Positions 18,132-28,239 of a stretch of DNA of 64,000 bases are shown here, piece after piece (the stretch's first letter is position 1; each line of letters opens with the position of its first letter). Below the pieces are notes generated by a model. It saw only the letters and a program-made list of their open reading frames with translations. It did no database searches and was not told the DNA's origin. The position numbers and the translations under genes were made by a program. The DNA comes from Nocardia arizonensis (lineage in GTDB: Bacteria > Actinomycetota > Actinomycetes > Mycobacteriales > Mycobacteriaceae): positions 62,001-126,000 of the forward strand of contig NZ_LGYZ01000067.1 in NCBI RefSeq assembly GCF_001310275.1. Reading direction: 5' to 3'.

Positions 18132-18824
18132 ATGACCGGTCAGCGCATCTTGGTCGTGGACGACGAGATCCGGGTGCTCACCTCGCTGCGGCGCGGCCTC
18201 GAACTCTCCGATTTCGAGGTCGTGACCGCGGCGGGCGGCGCGCAGGCGCTCACCCTGGTCGGCACGGCCGCGCCGGACGCCATGGTGCTCGACGTGAACA
18301 TGCCCGACCTGGACGGGGCGGGCGTGGTCACGGCATTGCGCGCGATGGGCAATGACATACCGATATGCGTGCTCAGCGCGCGCACCGCGGTCAGCGACCG
18401 CATCGCCTGCCTGGAACGCGGGGCCGACGACTACCTCACCAAACCCTTCGACCTCGGCGAACTCGTCGCTCGGCTGCGCGCGCTGCTGCGCCGCAGGCCA
18501 CTGGCGACCGCCCTGCCCGCCGAGACATTGCGGGTCGGCCGGGTGCAGCTGGACCGGGCGGGGCGGCGGGTGTGGGCCGACGGCAGGCCGGTCGAGTTGA
18601 CCAAACGGGAATTCGACCTGCTGGCGGTGCTGGCCGACAACGCGGGAATCGTGCTCACGCGGGAGCAGATCCTGTCCTCGGTGTGGGGGTACGACTTCCC
18701 CACCGACACCAATGTGGTCGACGTCTTCGTCTCCTATCTGCGCCGCAAGCTGGAGGCGGGCGACGTGCCGCGGGTCGTGCACACGGTGCGCGGCGTCGGA
18801 TTCGTCCTGCGGGACCAGCCGTGA
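18132..18824 (+). CDS. OmpR/PhoB-family response regulator
   Basis: A 230-residue DNA-binding regulator. The receiver domain (1-120) has the acidic pocket VVDDE, phospho-acceptor Asp54 in [11 protein letters not shown] and the conserved Lys in [14 protein letters not shown]. The winged helix (about 130-228) ends in [18 protein letters not shown] and VRGVGFVLR. It resembles MprA/PrrA-type regulators. GTGA at its end overlaps the histidine kinase start, so the pair is co-translated. Target genes are not evident. Confidence 0.9.
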   Translation: MTGQRILVVDDEIRVLTSLRRGLELSDFEVVTAAGGAQALTLVGTAAPDAMVLDVNMPDLDGAGVVTALRAMGNDIPICVLSARTAVSDRIACLERGADDYLTKPFDLGELVARLRALLRRRPLATALPAETLRVGRVQLDRAGRRVWADGRPVELTKREFDLLAVLADNAGIVLTREQILSSVWGYDFPTDTNVVDVFVSYLRRKLEAGDVPRVVHTVRGVGFVLRDQP

Positions 18825-20113
18825 GGGCGCGCCGGTCGCCGTCGCTGCGGGCGCGGGTCGCGCTGGTCTCCGGCGGGGTGGCGGCGCTGGTCGCGGTGGG
18901 TCTTGCACTGACCTATATCGCCCTGCTCGACACCGCGAGCAACCGCCAACTCGACCGCACCGTCGACACGATGGAGGTCAGGGTCGCCGGACCCGCCGAT
19001 CTGCCCGCCGTGCCGGACCCGCCGAAGGGGCCACCGGTGCGCATCGACATCCGGTCCGCGCCGCCGGATTCGATCGCGCCGCCCCCGGACCCGCCGGACA
19101 CCGGACCGCGGACGATACGTTTCGCGGACACCGCCGTCGCGCCGGTGGCGGGCGCGCCGGGCATGGCGGTCGTCCTCAGACCCGATCTGGCCGCGGTGGA
19201 TTCGGCCGTCGCCCGCAGCAGACTCGTCGGCATCGGCGTCGCCGTCGCGGGTGTGCTGATCGCGGCGGCGCTGGGCTGGGTACTGGCCGGACTCGTCGCG
19301 CGCCCGCTGCGCAGACTCGCCGGCGCCGCGCACGCGATCGACACCTTGGAGACCCTGCCGCCGCTATCCGGTCGCGGCGCGCGCGAAGCCGAGGAACTGT
19401 CCGACGCCCTCACCCGCATGCTGGCCCGCCTGGAGACCGCGCACGCGGACACCGGCCGCGCGCTGGCGAGCGCCCGGGATTTCGCCGCCGTCTGCGCACA
19501 CGAACTACGTACCCCGCTCACCTCGCTGCGCACCGATCTCCAGGTGCTCGCCACCAAGGACCTGCCCGCCGAGCAGCGCGCGACCGTCCTCGACGAGGTC
19601 CTGCGCACCGAGGAACGCATCGAGCAGACCCTCACGGACCTGGAACGCCTCGCCGTGGGCGAGCTCGCCGATCCCGATGCCTACGAGAGCTTCGACCTGT
19701 GCGACACCCTCGACCGCGCGGTACAGCATGCGCGCCGCCGCCATCCCGATATCACCGTCGAACTAGTCGAATGCGCCCCGGTCACGCTCACCGGACTGCC
19801 GGGCGGGCTCATGCTGATCGTCACCAACGCGGTCGCCAATGCCGTCCAGCACGGTCGTGCCGGTACCGTCGCGGTCGCGGCGCGCGCCAACGGGCCCGAT
19901 ATCGAGATCACCGTCGACGACGACGGCCGCGGCCCGCACGGCGAGCTGGGCGGCACCGTCTTCGACCGTTTCGTCAAGGGGCCGGGCTCCCCCGGCTCGG
20001 GCCTCGGCCTCGCGCTGGTGCGCCAACAGGCCGAGTTGCATTCCGGCACCGCCGAACTCGGGCACGGCCCGCTCGGCGGCGCGCGCCTCACCGTGCGTAT
20101 CGCGGCACGATGA
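18821..20113 (+). CDS. Sensor histidine kinase
   Basis: A 430-residue membrane kinase starting at GTG 18821 inside the GTGA overlap. Two transmembrane helices (about 12-36 and 136-160) flank a ~100-residue Pro-rich extracellular sensor with PPKGPP and [10 protein letters not shown] stretches. HAMP-like [14 protein letters not shown] follows. The phospho-acceptor His227 lies in [12 protein letters not shown], the N box is [10 protein letters not shown], and G boxes are DDDGRGP and GSGLGLALV. It should phosphorylate the response regulator encoded just before it; the Pro-rich sensor suggests an envelope-related signal, which is inference. Confidence 0.88.
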   Translation: MRARRSPSLRARVALVSGGVAALVAVGLALTYIALLDTASNRQLDRTVDTMEVRVAGPADLPAVPDPPKGPPVRIDIRSAPPDSIAPPPDPPDTGPRTIRFADTAVAPVAGAPGMAVVLRPDLAAVDSAVARSRLVGIGVAVAGVLIAAALGWVLAGLVARPLRRLAGAAHAIDTLETLPPLSGRGAREAEELSDALTRMLARLETAHADTGRALASARDFAAVCAHELRTPLTSLRTDLQVLATKDLPAEQRATVLDEVLRTEERIEQTLTDLERLAVGELADPDAYESFDLCDTLDRAVQHARRRHPDITVELVECAPVTLTGLPGGLMLIVTNAVANAVQHGRAGTVAVAARANGPDIEITVDDDGRGPHGELGGTVFDRFVKGPGSPGSGLGLALVRQQAELHSGTAELGHGPLGGARLTVRIAAR

Positions 20114-20125
20114 GGCGCGCGACCG

Positions 20126-21988
<1,863 letters not shown>

Positions 21989-22141
21989 GGGTATCGGCAG
22001 ACTGCCGTCCATCGTCCCATGCGCGACCGGTGCGGGCGCTGGGGCGGTAGGTCGTCGCCCGCGGGGCCGCCGCGAATGCCGCGCGAATCCGCGTCCCGAC
22101 CGGGCGATCGCGTCATGGATGTGAACTCGTGACGGCACCGT

Positions 22142-22147
22142 TATCCT
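22142..22147 (+). promoter_or_regulatory. -10 box for leaderless PemK-like gene
   Basis: TATCCT, six bases before the second of two tandem ATG codons (22154). It supports 22154 rather than 22151 as the start. Confidence 0.4.
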
Positions 22148-22153
22148 TCGATG

Positions 22154-22705
22154 ATGGCCCGAACCTGGAACTCCCTCGGCAAGCAACTCGGCATAATCGC
22201 CAAGACGCAGGGTCCCAAGGTCGTCCGGCAGCAGGGACCCAAACTCGTCGAGAAGCTGATGGGCGGCCTGAGCGGACGCCGTGTCTCCTCGCCGTCGGTG
22301 CGCCCGACCGCTTCCACGCCGGTGCCCACCCGCGAACGCGCCCGTCAGATCGTCTACTGCCCGCGGCTCGACGGCCGCGCCGATCCGGGCGAGATCGTAT
22401 GGACCTGGGTGCCTTACGAGGAGGACCCCGCCAACGGCAAGGACCGCCCGGTGCTCGTCGTCGGCCGCGACGGCAAGACCCTGCTCGGGTTGATGCTGTC
22501 GTCGAATACGGACCGCGCCGACGATCACAATTGGATCGGCATCGGCAGCGGGAGCTGGGATCACGAGGGCAGGCCGAGCTGGGTCCGCCTGGACCGGGTG
22601 CTCGACGTCCCCGAGGCAGGCATCCGGCGCGAGGGCGCGATCCTGGCGCGCAAGACCTTCGACCTGGTGGCCCATCGGCTGGTCGCCGAATACCAGTGGA
22701 GCTGA
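22154..22705 (+). CDS. PemK/MazF-like protein without antitoxin (Rv2405-like)
   Basis: A 183-residue protein. The first ~60 residues are basic ([20 protein letters not shown]-like). The rest resembles the PemK/MazF fold: [20 protein letters not shown] followed by PVLVVGRD, typical of the first strands and the conserved Arg-Pro-Val. [18 protein letters not shown] matches the family's C-terminal strand and helix. MazF toxins are ~110 residues and lie beside an antitoxin; here there is an N-terminal extension and no antitoxin gene. M. tuberculosis Rv2405 occupies the same place after lepA. RNase activity is therefore doubtful. Confidence 0.7.
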   Translation: MARTWNSLGKQLGIIAKTQGPKVVRQQGPKLVEKLMGGLSGRRVSSPSVRPTASTPVPTRERARQIVYCPRLDGRADPGEIVWTWVPYEEDPANGKDRPVLVVGRDGKTLLGLMLSSNTDRADDHNWIGIGSGSWDHEGRPSWVRLDRVLDVPEAGIRREGAILARKTFDLVAHRLVAEYQWS

Positions 22706-22718
22706 GCCGCGAAACGGC

Positions 22719-22751
22719 CGAAGGCCGCCCGGAGCGACCGGACGGCCTTCG
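22719..22751. terminator. Bidirectional hairpin terminator
   Basis: CGAAGGCCG (22719-22727) and CGGCCTTCG (22743-22751) form a perfect 9-bp stem between the convergent PemK-like and aquaporin genes, with a possible inner CCGG/CCGG extension. Confidence 0.65.
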
Positions 22752-22763
22752 CGCGGGCCGAGT

Positions 22764-23552
22764 TCAGTCGAGCGTGTCGCGCGAGCGCCCGAACAGCAGG
22801 CCGTAGACCAAGGCGCCGAGCGCACCGCCGATGAGTGGGAACACCACGAATGCCCACACCTGCGCCCCCGCGCCCACCTGGTAGAAGGCCACCCCGAGGC
22901 TGCGCGCCGGATTGACCGAGGTGTTGTCGACCGGGATCGAGACCAGGTGGATCACCGCCAGCGTGACGCCGATACTCAGGCCGGCCAGCGGGACATCGGA
23001 GATCTGGTCGGTGGAGGCGAGTACCACGAACACCAGCAGCGCGGTCAGCATCACCTCGATGATGATCATCGCGGCCATGCCGTAGCCGTTCTGGATCACC
23101 ACCTCGCCCAGCGGTCCTTTCTGCGCCGAGGGACTGTGCGCGCCCCAGCCGTTGGCGGCCAGACCATCGACCTTGCGGTCATAGGACGGCAAATTCTTGG
23201 CGATCGCGAAGATCACGAGTCCGGCGAGAAACGCGCCGATCAGTTGAGCGATCATGTAGCCGGCCGCGACCACGGCCGAGACACGGCCGAGCAACAACTG
23301 CCCGAGCGTCACCGCCGGATTCACGTGACAGCCCGAGATCGGGCCGATCGAATACATCAGGAACATCAGGGCGAGGCCGAACGCGAGGGCGATACCGAGC
23401 GGGCCGACCCGTTCACCGGCCAGGACGGCGGTGCCGACACCGCTCGTCACCAGCACGAAGGTGCCGATCGCCTCGGCACCCCACTTCTTGACGTCGGGCA
23501 CCGGGCCGTTTTCGGCGACCTCCTCGACAACTTCCTGAGCCGTGGGCGACAT
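22764..23552 (-). CDS. aqpZ: Aquaporin Z-type channel (MIP family)
   Basis: A 262-residue channel with six transmembrane segments and the two NPA half-helices, HVNPAVT and SVNPARS. A His in [10 protein letters not shown] (helix 5) fits the narrow water-selective filter of AqpZ rather than a glycerol facilitator. The loop between helices 3 and 4 ([17 protein letters not shown]) is longer than in E. coli AqpZ, as in other actinobacteria. The N-terminal 22 residues are acidic. AAGGGA lies 11 bases before the ATG. Confidence 0.88.
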   Translation of the reverse strand: MSPTAQEVVEEVAENGPVPDVKKWGAEAIGTFVLVTSGVGTAVLAGERVGPLGIALAFGLALMFLMYSIGPISGCHVNPAVTLGQLLLGRVSAVVAAGYMIAQLIGAFLAGLVIFAIAKNLPSYDRKVDGLAANGWGAHSPSAQKGPLGEVVIQNGYGMAAMIIIEVMLTALLVFVVLASTDQISDVPLAGLSIGVTLAVIHLVSIPVDNTSVNPARSLGVAFYQVGAGAQVWAFVVFPLIGGALGALVYGLLFGRSRDTLD

Positions 23553-23659
23553 AGGGCAGCAGTCCCTTCGAGATCGGACCCTGGCGGGCCGCAGCGAAAT
23601 TTCTGGGTACTGCTCAGAAGGCTACGAGTTCAGCCGGCAACCTCGTGGCACAACACGCA

Positions 23660-24502
23660 TTATGCCAATCGTGTGATTTCCACGACGACCTCGAGATCCG
23701 TGGAGCCGCCGCCGGAGAAAATCCCCTTCAACGGCGGCACATCGGCATAGTCTCGGCCGACGCCGACCGAGACGTGTTGTTCGTTGATGGCGATATTGTT
23801 CGTCGGGTCGTAGCCCCACCATGCGCCGGTCCACGCCTCGATCCAGGCGTGCGACTGCCCCGCCACCGTCACCCCGATCTCCGCCGCGGGATTCGGATGC
23901 AGGTATCCCGAGACATACCGGCTCGGAATGCCCATGCTCCGCAACAGCACCAGCGTGAGATGCGCGTAGTCCTGGCACACGCCCTGGCGGTCGGCGAACG
24001 CCTGCACCGCCGAGGTGTGCACGGAAGTGGTGCCGGTGATGTAGTCCATCTCCTGATGCACCCATTCGGCCGCGCGCACCACGGCCTTGGCGGGCGGCAC
24101 CCCCTTGGACAGCTGTCGGGCGACCGCGGTGAGCTTGCGATCGCGCGGCACATAGCCGGTGGGCGCCAGCATCTCGTCGAATCGGTCGGCGAGTTGCTCG
24201 TTGCGCAACTGCTCCCAGGACAGTTCCTCGGCCGGTCCGGCGAACGGCTCGGTCTCCACCACCGACGCGCCGGTGACCTCCAGTTCGGTGTGCGGGGCGT
24301 GCAGGTCGAAGGCGGTCACCGCGGTGCCCCAGTAGTCGGTGTAACGATAGGACCGGGTGGCGGGCACCGTCTCGACACGATTCAGGATGACGTTCTGCCT
24401 GCTGTCGGCGCGCGGGGTGAGTCTGGCCTCGTTGAACGACCGGGTCACCGGCGCGTCGTACACATATCCGGTGGTGTGCACCACCCTGATCCGCCAACTC
24501 AT
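23660..24502 (-). CDS. Transglutaminase-like cysteine protease family protein
   Basis: A 280-residue protein with an N-terminal beta domain (WRIRVVHTTGYVYDAPV) and a transglutaminase-like fold. The triad is Cys176 in GVCQDYAHL, His218 in GQSHAWIEAW and Asp232 in YDPTNN. The start ATG 24502 overlaps the alpha-E gene stop (ATGA). With the next two genes it forms the conserved trio corresponding to Rv2409c-Rv2410c-Rv2411c, thought to act together on a peptide-like product; the substrate is unknown. Confidence 0.88.
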   Translation of the reverse strand: MSWRIRVVHTTGYVYDAPVTRSFNEARLTPRADSRQNVILNRVETVPATRSYRYTDYWGTAVTAFDLHAPHTELEVTGASVVETEPFAGPAEELSWEQLRNEQLADRFDEMLAPTGYVPRDRKLTAVARQLSKGVPPAKAVVRAAEWVHQEMDYITGTTSVHTSAVQAFADRQGVCQDYAHLTLVLLRSMGIPSRYVSGYLHPNPAAEIGVTVAGQSHAWIEAWTGAWWGYDPTNNIAINEQHVSVGVGRDYADVPPLKGIFSGGGSTDLEVVVEITRLA

Positions 24503-25476
24503 AGTTCGCCCTCCACCTGCACTCGGCTGTCCTGACTGCTGCGCAGGTCGGTCCAGGCCACCCACGGGGCGGCGTGGAAGTATTGCAACGCGATGGCCTC
24601 GCTCACCTCACGGCAGGTCTTCTGCAACGAGAGCAGCCGCTGCTGTAGATCCTCGAGCAGCACGCCCGGCGGCAGGAACTCCAATTCGCTGCGAGCCCGC
24701 CCGAGCAGCCGCTGCGCCTCGTGCCGCGCGCCGACTCGGCTACTCGGGCGCTGATCCAATTCCGCGAGGCAGTTCTCCGCCACCCGCACCGAATGGAAGA
24801 CCGACCGCGGGAACAACCGGTCCAGCAGGATGAACTCCGCGACCCGGTGGGCGTCGAGCGCGCCGCGATGGGTGCGCAGATAGGTGTCGTGCGCGCCCGC
24901 CGAACGCAGCACCGTCACCCAGGCGGGCGACGAGGTGCGGTCGCCCGCGCGCGAGAGCAGCAGGCGCACGGTCATGTCCACCCGCTCGATGGAGCGGCCG
25001 AGCAGCAGGAAGCGGTATCCGTCGTCGCGGCTCAGGGTCGAATCCGAGAGTCCGGCGAACATCGCCGCGCGATCCTTGATGTAGTGGAAGAACTCGTGCG
25101 GGCCCACGCTGCGCGCGGCCTTCTCGGTGGCCGCAAGACCGATGTAGGTGGCGTTGAGGCACTCCCACATCTCGCTCGAGGTCACCTCGCGCGCGCCGCG
25201 GGCGTTCTCGCGGGCATTGGAGACCGAATCGATGATCGAGCCGCCGTGGTCGTGGCTGAAGGCGACCAGATCGGTCACCGACCAGACATCGAGCTCGCCC
25301 TCGGGCGGTTCGATGCCGAGCACCCGCAGCAACACCCGAGAGGTGCGGTCGGGATCGACGGTGGCGTCCTCGAGCAACTGGTGCACCGCGACATCGAGGA
25401 TGCGCGCGGTGTCGTCGGCGCGCTCGACATAGCGGCCGATCCAATACAGGGATTCGGCATTGCGGGCCAGCATCAC
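24499..25476 (-). CDS. Alpha-E domain protein
   Basis: A 325-residue all-helical protein of the alpha-E family, recognisable by the N-terminal MLARNAESLYWIGRYVERAD motif and by LGRSIERVDMTVRLLL. It overlaps its neighbours by four bases on each side (ATGA junctions), so the three proteins are produced together. In other bacteria alpha-E proteins always accompany the circularly permuted ATP-grasp enzyme. Biochemical role not established. Confidence 0.88.
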   Translation of the reverse strand: MMLARNAESLYWIGRYVERADDTARILDVAVHQLLEDATVDPDRTSRVLLRVLGIEPPEGELDVWSVTDLVAFSHDHGGSIIDSVSNARENARGAREVTSSEMWECLNATYIGLAATEKAARSVGPHEFFHYIKDRAAMFAGLSDSTLSRDDGYRFLLLGRSIERVDMTVRLLLSRAGDRTSSPAWVTVLRSAGAHDTYLRTHRGALDAHRVAEFILLDRLFPRSVFHSVRVAENCLAELDQRPSSRVGARHEAQRLLGRARSELEFLPPGVLLEDLQQRLLSLQKTCREVSEAIALQYFHAAPWVAWTDLRSSQDSRVQVEGEL

Positions 25477-27170
25477 CGCGGCCCGTCTTCCGAAAGCGTG
25501 CGCTGCTCCTGCTGCTGTTGCTGCTGTTGCTGATTGGCCTGGGCCGCGGTGAGTTCGCGACCGAGTTCGAAGGCGTCGGACTGCGGCGGATCGCTCACCA
25601 ACTCCTCACCCGCCAGTTCTCGTTCCTCGGGCGAGGCGCGCCCGGTCAGCACCCAGGTGTCCTTGCTGCCGCCGCCCTGACTGGAGTTGACCACCAGCGA
25701 GCCCTCCGGCAGCGCGACCCGGGTCAGTCCGCCAGGCAGCACCCAGATGTCGTCGCCGTCGTTGACCGCGAACGGGCGCAGATCCACATGCCGCGGCACC
25801 AGTTCGTTGCCGATCTTCGTCGGCACGGTGGACAGCTGCACCACCGGCTGGGCGATCCACCCACGCGGGTCGGCCCGCACCTTGCGGCGCACCGCGTCGA
25901 GCTCGCGCTGGGAGGCGTCGGGTCCGATGACGATGCCGTACCCGCCGGAACCCTCCACCGGCTTGATGACCAGTTCCTCGATGCGGTCGAGCACTTCCGC
26001 ACGTTCCTCGTCGAGCCAGCAGCGGTAGGTGTCCACATTGGGCAGCACCGGCTTCTCGTTGAGGTAGTACTCGATGATGGTCGGCACATAGGTGTAGATG
26101 AGCTTGTCGTCACCGACGCCGTTGCCGACCGCGCTGGAGATGACCACGTTGCCCGCCCGCGCCGCATTGAGCACACCCGCGATGCCGAGCACCGAATCGG
26201 GGCGGAAATGCATCGGGTCGAGGAAGGTGTCGTCGATGCGCCGGTAGATCACGTCGACCTGACGCTCACCCTCGGTGGTGCGCATGTAGACGAAATTGTC
26301 GCGGCAGAACAGGTCCCGCCCCTCGACCAGCTCCACTCCCATCTGCCTCGCCAGCAGCGAATGTTCGAAGTAGGCGGCGTTGTAGACGCCCGGGGTGAGC
26401 ACCACCACGGTCGGATCGGCCTCGTTCGGTGCCGCCGAGGCCCGCAGCGCGCGCAGCAGAAACGCCGGATAATCACCCACGGCGCGCACCCGGTGGGAGA
26501 AGAACAGGTCGGGGAAAACCCGCGCCATCGTGCGGCGGTTCTCCATGACATAGGACACGCCCGATGGCGAGCGCAGATTGTCCTCGAGCACACGGAAGTC
26601 GCCGCGCTCGTCACGGATCAGATCGATACCCGCGACGTGGATGCGCACGCCGTTGGGCGGCACCAGTCCGGCGGCCTCGCGGTGGAAGTGCTGGCACGAG
26701 GTCACCAGGCGCTTGGGTATGGCCTGGTCGCGCAGGATGTTCTGCTCGCCGTAGACGTCGGCCAGGAACAGTTCGAGTGCCACCACGCGCTGCTTGATGC
26801 CGCGTTCGAGCTTGTTCCACTCCGCCGCCGCGATGACCCGCGGCACCAGGTCGAGCGGGAAGGGGCGTTCCTGCCCCGACAGCGAGAAGGTGATGCCCTG
26901 ATCGATGAAGGCCCGGTCCAGCGCGTCGGAGCGGCGCTCGAGGTCGGCCACGTCGATCGGCGCCAGCGCGGCGAAGATTCCGCGATAGGGCTGGCGGACT
27001 CGCCCGGAGGCATCGAACATCTCGTCGAACGCGCCGGCGTAGCGCCCCGGTTTGTACCCCTCGAACAGGCCCGATGTGATGGCGCGAGCATGTCCGTTGA
27101 CCTGTCCGTTCGACCCCTTCGGGCTCGGTGCGGAGGTTCGGCCCGAACGCGGCGGGGAGGCGGAAGTCAT
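25473..27170 (-). CDS. Circularly permuted ATP-grasp enzyme
   Basis: A 565-residue peptide-ligase-type enzyme. Features include FSLSGQERPFPLDLVPRVI, DVYGEQNILRDQAIPKRLV, RIHVAGIDLIRDERGDFRVL, and the Gly-rich IKPVEGSGGYGIVIGPDA ATP-binding loop. The C-terminus is low-complexity with eight consecutive Gln. It starts at ATG 27170; an in-frame TTG lies two codons upstream. No Shine-Dalgarno is evident. It leads the ATP-grasp/alpha-E/transglutaminase operon, thought to make or modify an amide-linked compound. Orthologue of Rv2411c by sequence features and position. Confidence 0.9.
   Translation of the reverse strand: MTSASPPRSGRTSAPSPKGSNGQVNGHARAITSGLFEGYKPGRYAGAFDEMFDASGRVRQPYRGIFAALAPIDVADLERRSDALDRAFIDQGITFSLSGQERPFPLDLVPRVIAAAEWNKLERGIKQRVVALELFLADVYGEQNILRDQAIPKRLVTSCQHFHREAAGLVPPNGVRIHVAGIDLIRDERGDFRVLEDNLRSPSGVSYVMENRRTMARVFPDLFFSHRVRAVGDYPAFLLRALRASAAPNEADPTVVVLTPGVYNAAYFEHSLLARQMGVELVEGRDLFCRDNFVYMRTTEGERQVDVIYRRIDDTFLDPMHFRPDSVLGIAGVLNAARAGNVVISSAVGNGVGDDKLIYTYVPTIIEYYLNEKPVLPNVDTYRCWLDEERAEVLDRIEELVIKPVEGSGGYGIVIGPDASQRELDAVRRKVRADPRGWIAQPVVQLSTVPTKIGNELVPRHVDLRPFAVNDGDDIWVLPGGLTRVALPEGSLVVNSSQGGGSKDTWVLTGRASPEERELAGEELVSDPPQSDAFELGRELTAAQANQQQQQQQQEQRTLSEDGPR
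25504..25533 (-). repeat. Poly-glutamine CAG/CAA tract
   Basis: A run of CAG and CAA codons encodes eight consecutive Gln near the ATP-grasp C-terminus. Mixed codons limit slippage, but the length may vary between strains. Confidence 0.7.
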
Positions 27171-27490
27171 GCCCAAAATCGTGCATCACCCAGCGGTAAT
27201 GCCGTGTGTGACACAGGTAAATTTCTTGCATCACCTCGACGGCACACATCGAAAATCCGGTTGAAGGACCGGATGGTTGTAAACGGTCGATTACCGGGTC
27301 GCGGCGCGGGCCGCGCGGTGGTAAGGCGCGCCGATTTCGCCTGCCGAAGAGGGGCTGGTAGCCTTGACATTCGGCGTTGCGATACCTGGTTAGTCCGGGC
27401 GTGTCGCACGCGAAGGCTTAGTCGGAAATTCAGTCAGAGAAATTTCTGCCCAGCACACCACTCGAGCGACAGGAACACGAGGAAACAGGC
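27171..27490. promoter_or_regulatory. Divergent region with rpsT promoter
   Basis: No gene seen in 320 bases. TTGACA (27364-27369) is a perfect -35 hexamer for rpsT; the -10 (around 27387-27394, TGGTTAGT) is poor. A near-palindrome CAGAGAAATTTCTG (27435-27448) lies in the rpsT leader. TGTGTGACACA near 27203 is an 11-base palindrome on the ATP-grasp side. Confidence 0.4.
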
Positions 27491-27751
27491 GTGGCCAACA
27501 TCAAGTCCCAGATGAAGCGGATCCGCACCAACGAGGCGGCGCGTCAGCGTAACCAGTCGGTCAAGTCCGCGTTGCGCACCGCCATCCGCGGCTTCCGTGA
27601 GGCGGCCGCGGCCGGTGACAAGGAAGTCGCCACCGAGCGTCTGCGGTTCGCCAGCCGCAAGCTGGACAAGGCCGCCTCCAAGGGAGTCATCCACGCCAAC
27701 CAGGCCGCCAACAAGAAGTCGGCCCTCGCGCTGGCGCTCAACAAGATCTGA
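27491..27751 (+). CDS. rpsT: 30S ribosomal protein S20
   Basis: An 86-residue basic helical protein that binds 16S rRNA and stabilises the small subunit. It opens with [20 protein letters not shown] and contains the family segment [13 protein letters not shown] near the end. The start is GTG 27491, with GAGGAAAC upstream. It is monocistronic, followed by two hairpins including a T-tailed terminator. Confidence 0.97.
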   Translation: MANIKSQMKRIRTNEAARQRNQSVKSALRTAIRGFREAAAAGDKEVATERLRFASRKLDKAASKGVIHANQAANKKSALALALNKI

Positions 27752-27757
27752 TTTTCC

Positions 27758-27776
27758 GGTATCGGAATCCGATACC
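27758..27776 (+). terminator. Hairpin directly after rpsT
   Basis: GGTATCGG-AAT-CCGATACC is a perfect 8-bp stem seven bases after the rpsT stop codon. Confidence 0.55.
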
Positions 27777-27789
27777 TCATGCTCGCGCG

Positions 27790-27821
27790 ACCGCCGTGGC
27801 CTCGATGACCGCGGCGGTTTT
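27790..27821 (+). terminator. Rho-independent terminator of rpsT
   Basis: ACCGCCGTGG pairs with CCGCGGCGGT (27790-27818, two wobble-tolerant positions) and is followed by TTTT, the classical intrinsic terminator form, rare in this window. Confidence 0.7.
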
Positions 27822-27904
27822 GTCGTGCCCTGCCACAGTCGGTCGCCCGAGATCGATCTCGGGCGAGTTCACCCGGTAGTAGCCGGTATGTCGGTGCGGG
27901 AAGC

Positions 27905-27910
27905 TACGAT
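27905..27910 (+). promoter_or_regulatory. -10 box for leaderless hypothetical gene
   Basis: TACGAT, seven bases before ATG 27918, with no Shine-Dalgarno in between. Confidence 0.45.
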
Positions 27911-27917
27911 TCGGCGC

Positions 27918-28163
27918 ATGGTAACCGTCTACGCGAATCAGACTGTGGTCAGAGCCGAGGATCTGCCGGATGTCATCCGGGCCGCCGAGGTGTTGGGGTT
28001 CGGGCTGAAGATCGAGAACGTCCTCGTGCCCGATGACGAAGGCGGCTACTCGCTGGAGTGGATCGTCACCCGGGACGAAGAGGTGCCCGCGTACGAGGAT
28101 TGGGACGGTCGCTACGACGGGACCGAGGACGAGGACGAACTGGTACTCACCACCGCCGAGTGA
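27918..28163 (+). CDS. Small acidic hypothetical protein
   Basis: An 81-residue cytoplasmic protein, strongly acidic at the C-terminus (DWDGRYDGTEDEDELVLTTAE). The N-terminal half (VVRAEDLPDVIRAAEVLGFG) looks like a compact alpha/beta unit. No known family recognised. Promoter spacing suggests a leaderless transcript. Codon use with G/C in the third position supports it as a real gene. Confidence 0.6.
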   Translation: MVTVYANQTVVRAEDLPDVIRAAEVLGFGLKIENVLVPDDEGGYSLEWIVTRDEEVPAYEDWDGRYDGTEDEDELVLTTAE

Positions 28164-28239
28164 GGTTCGTCGCGTCGAAGGGCTATCCGCCGTCGAGGTC
28201 CCGCCGGCGCTCGTCAGGATTTTCGCGCGGGCCCGGACC

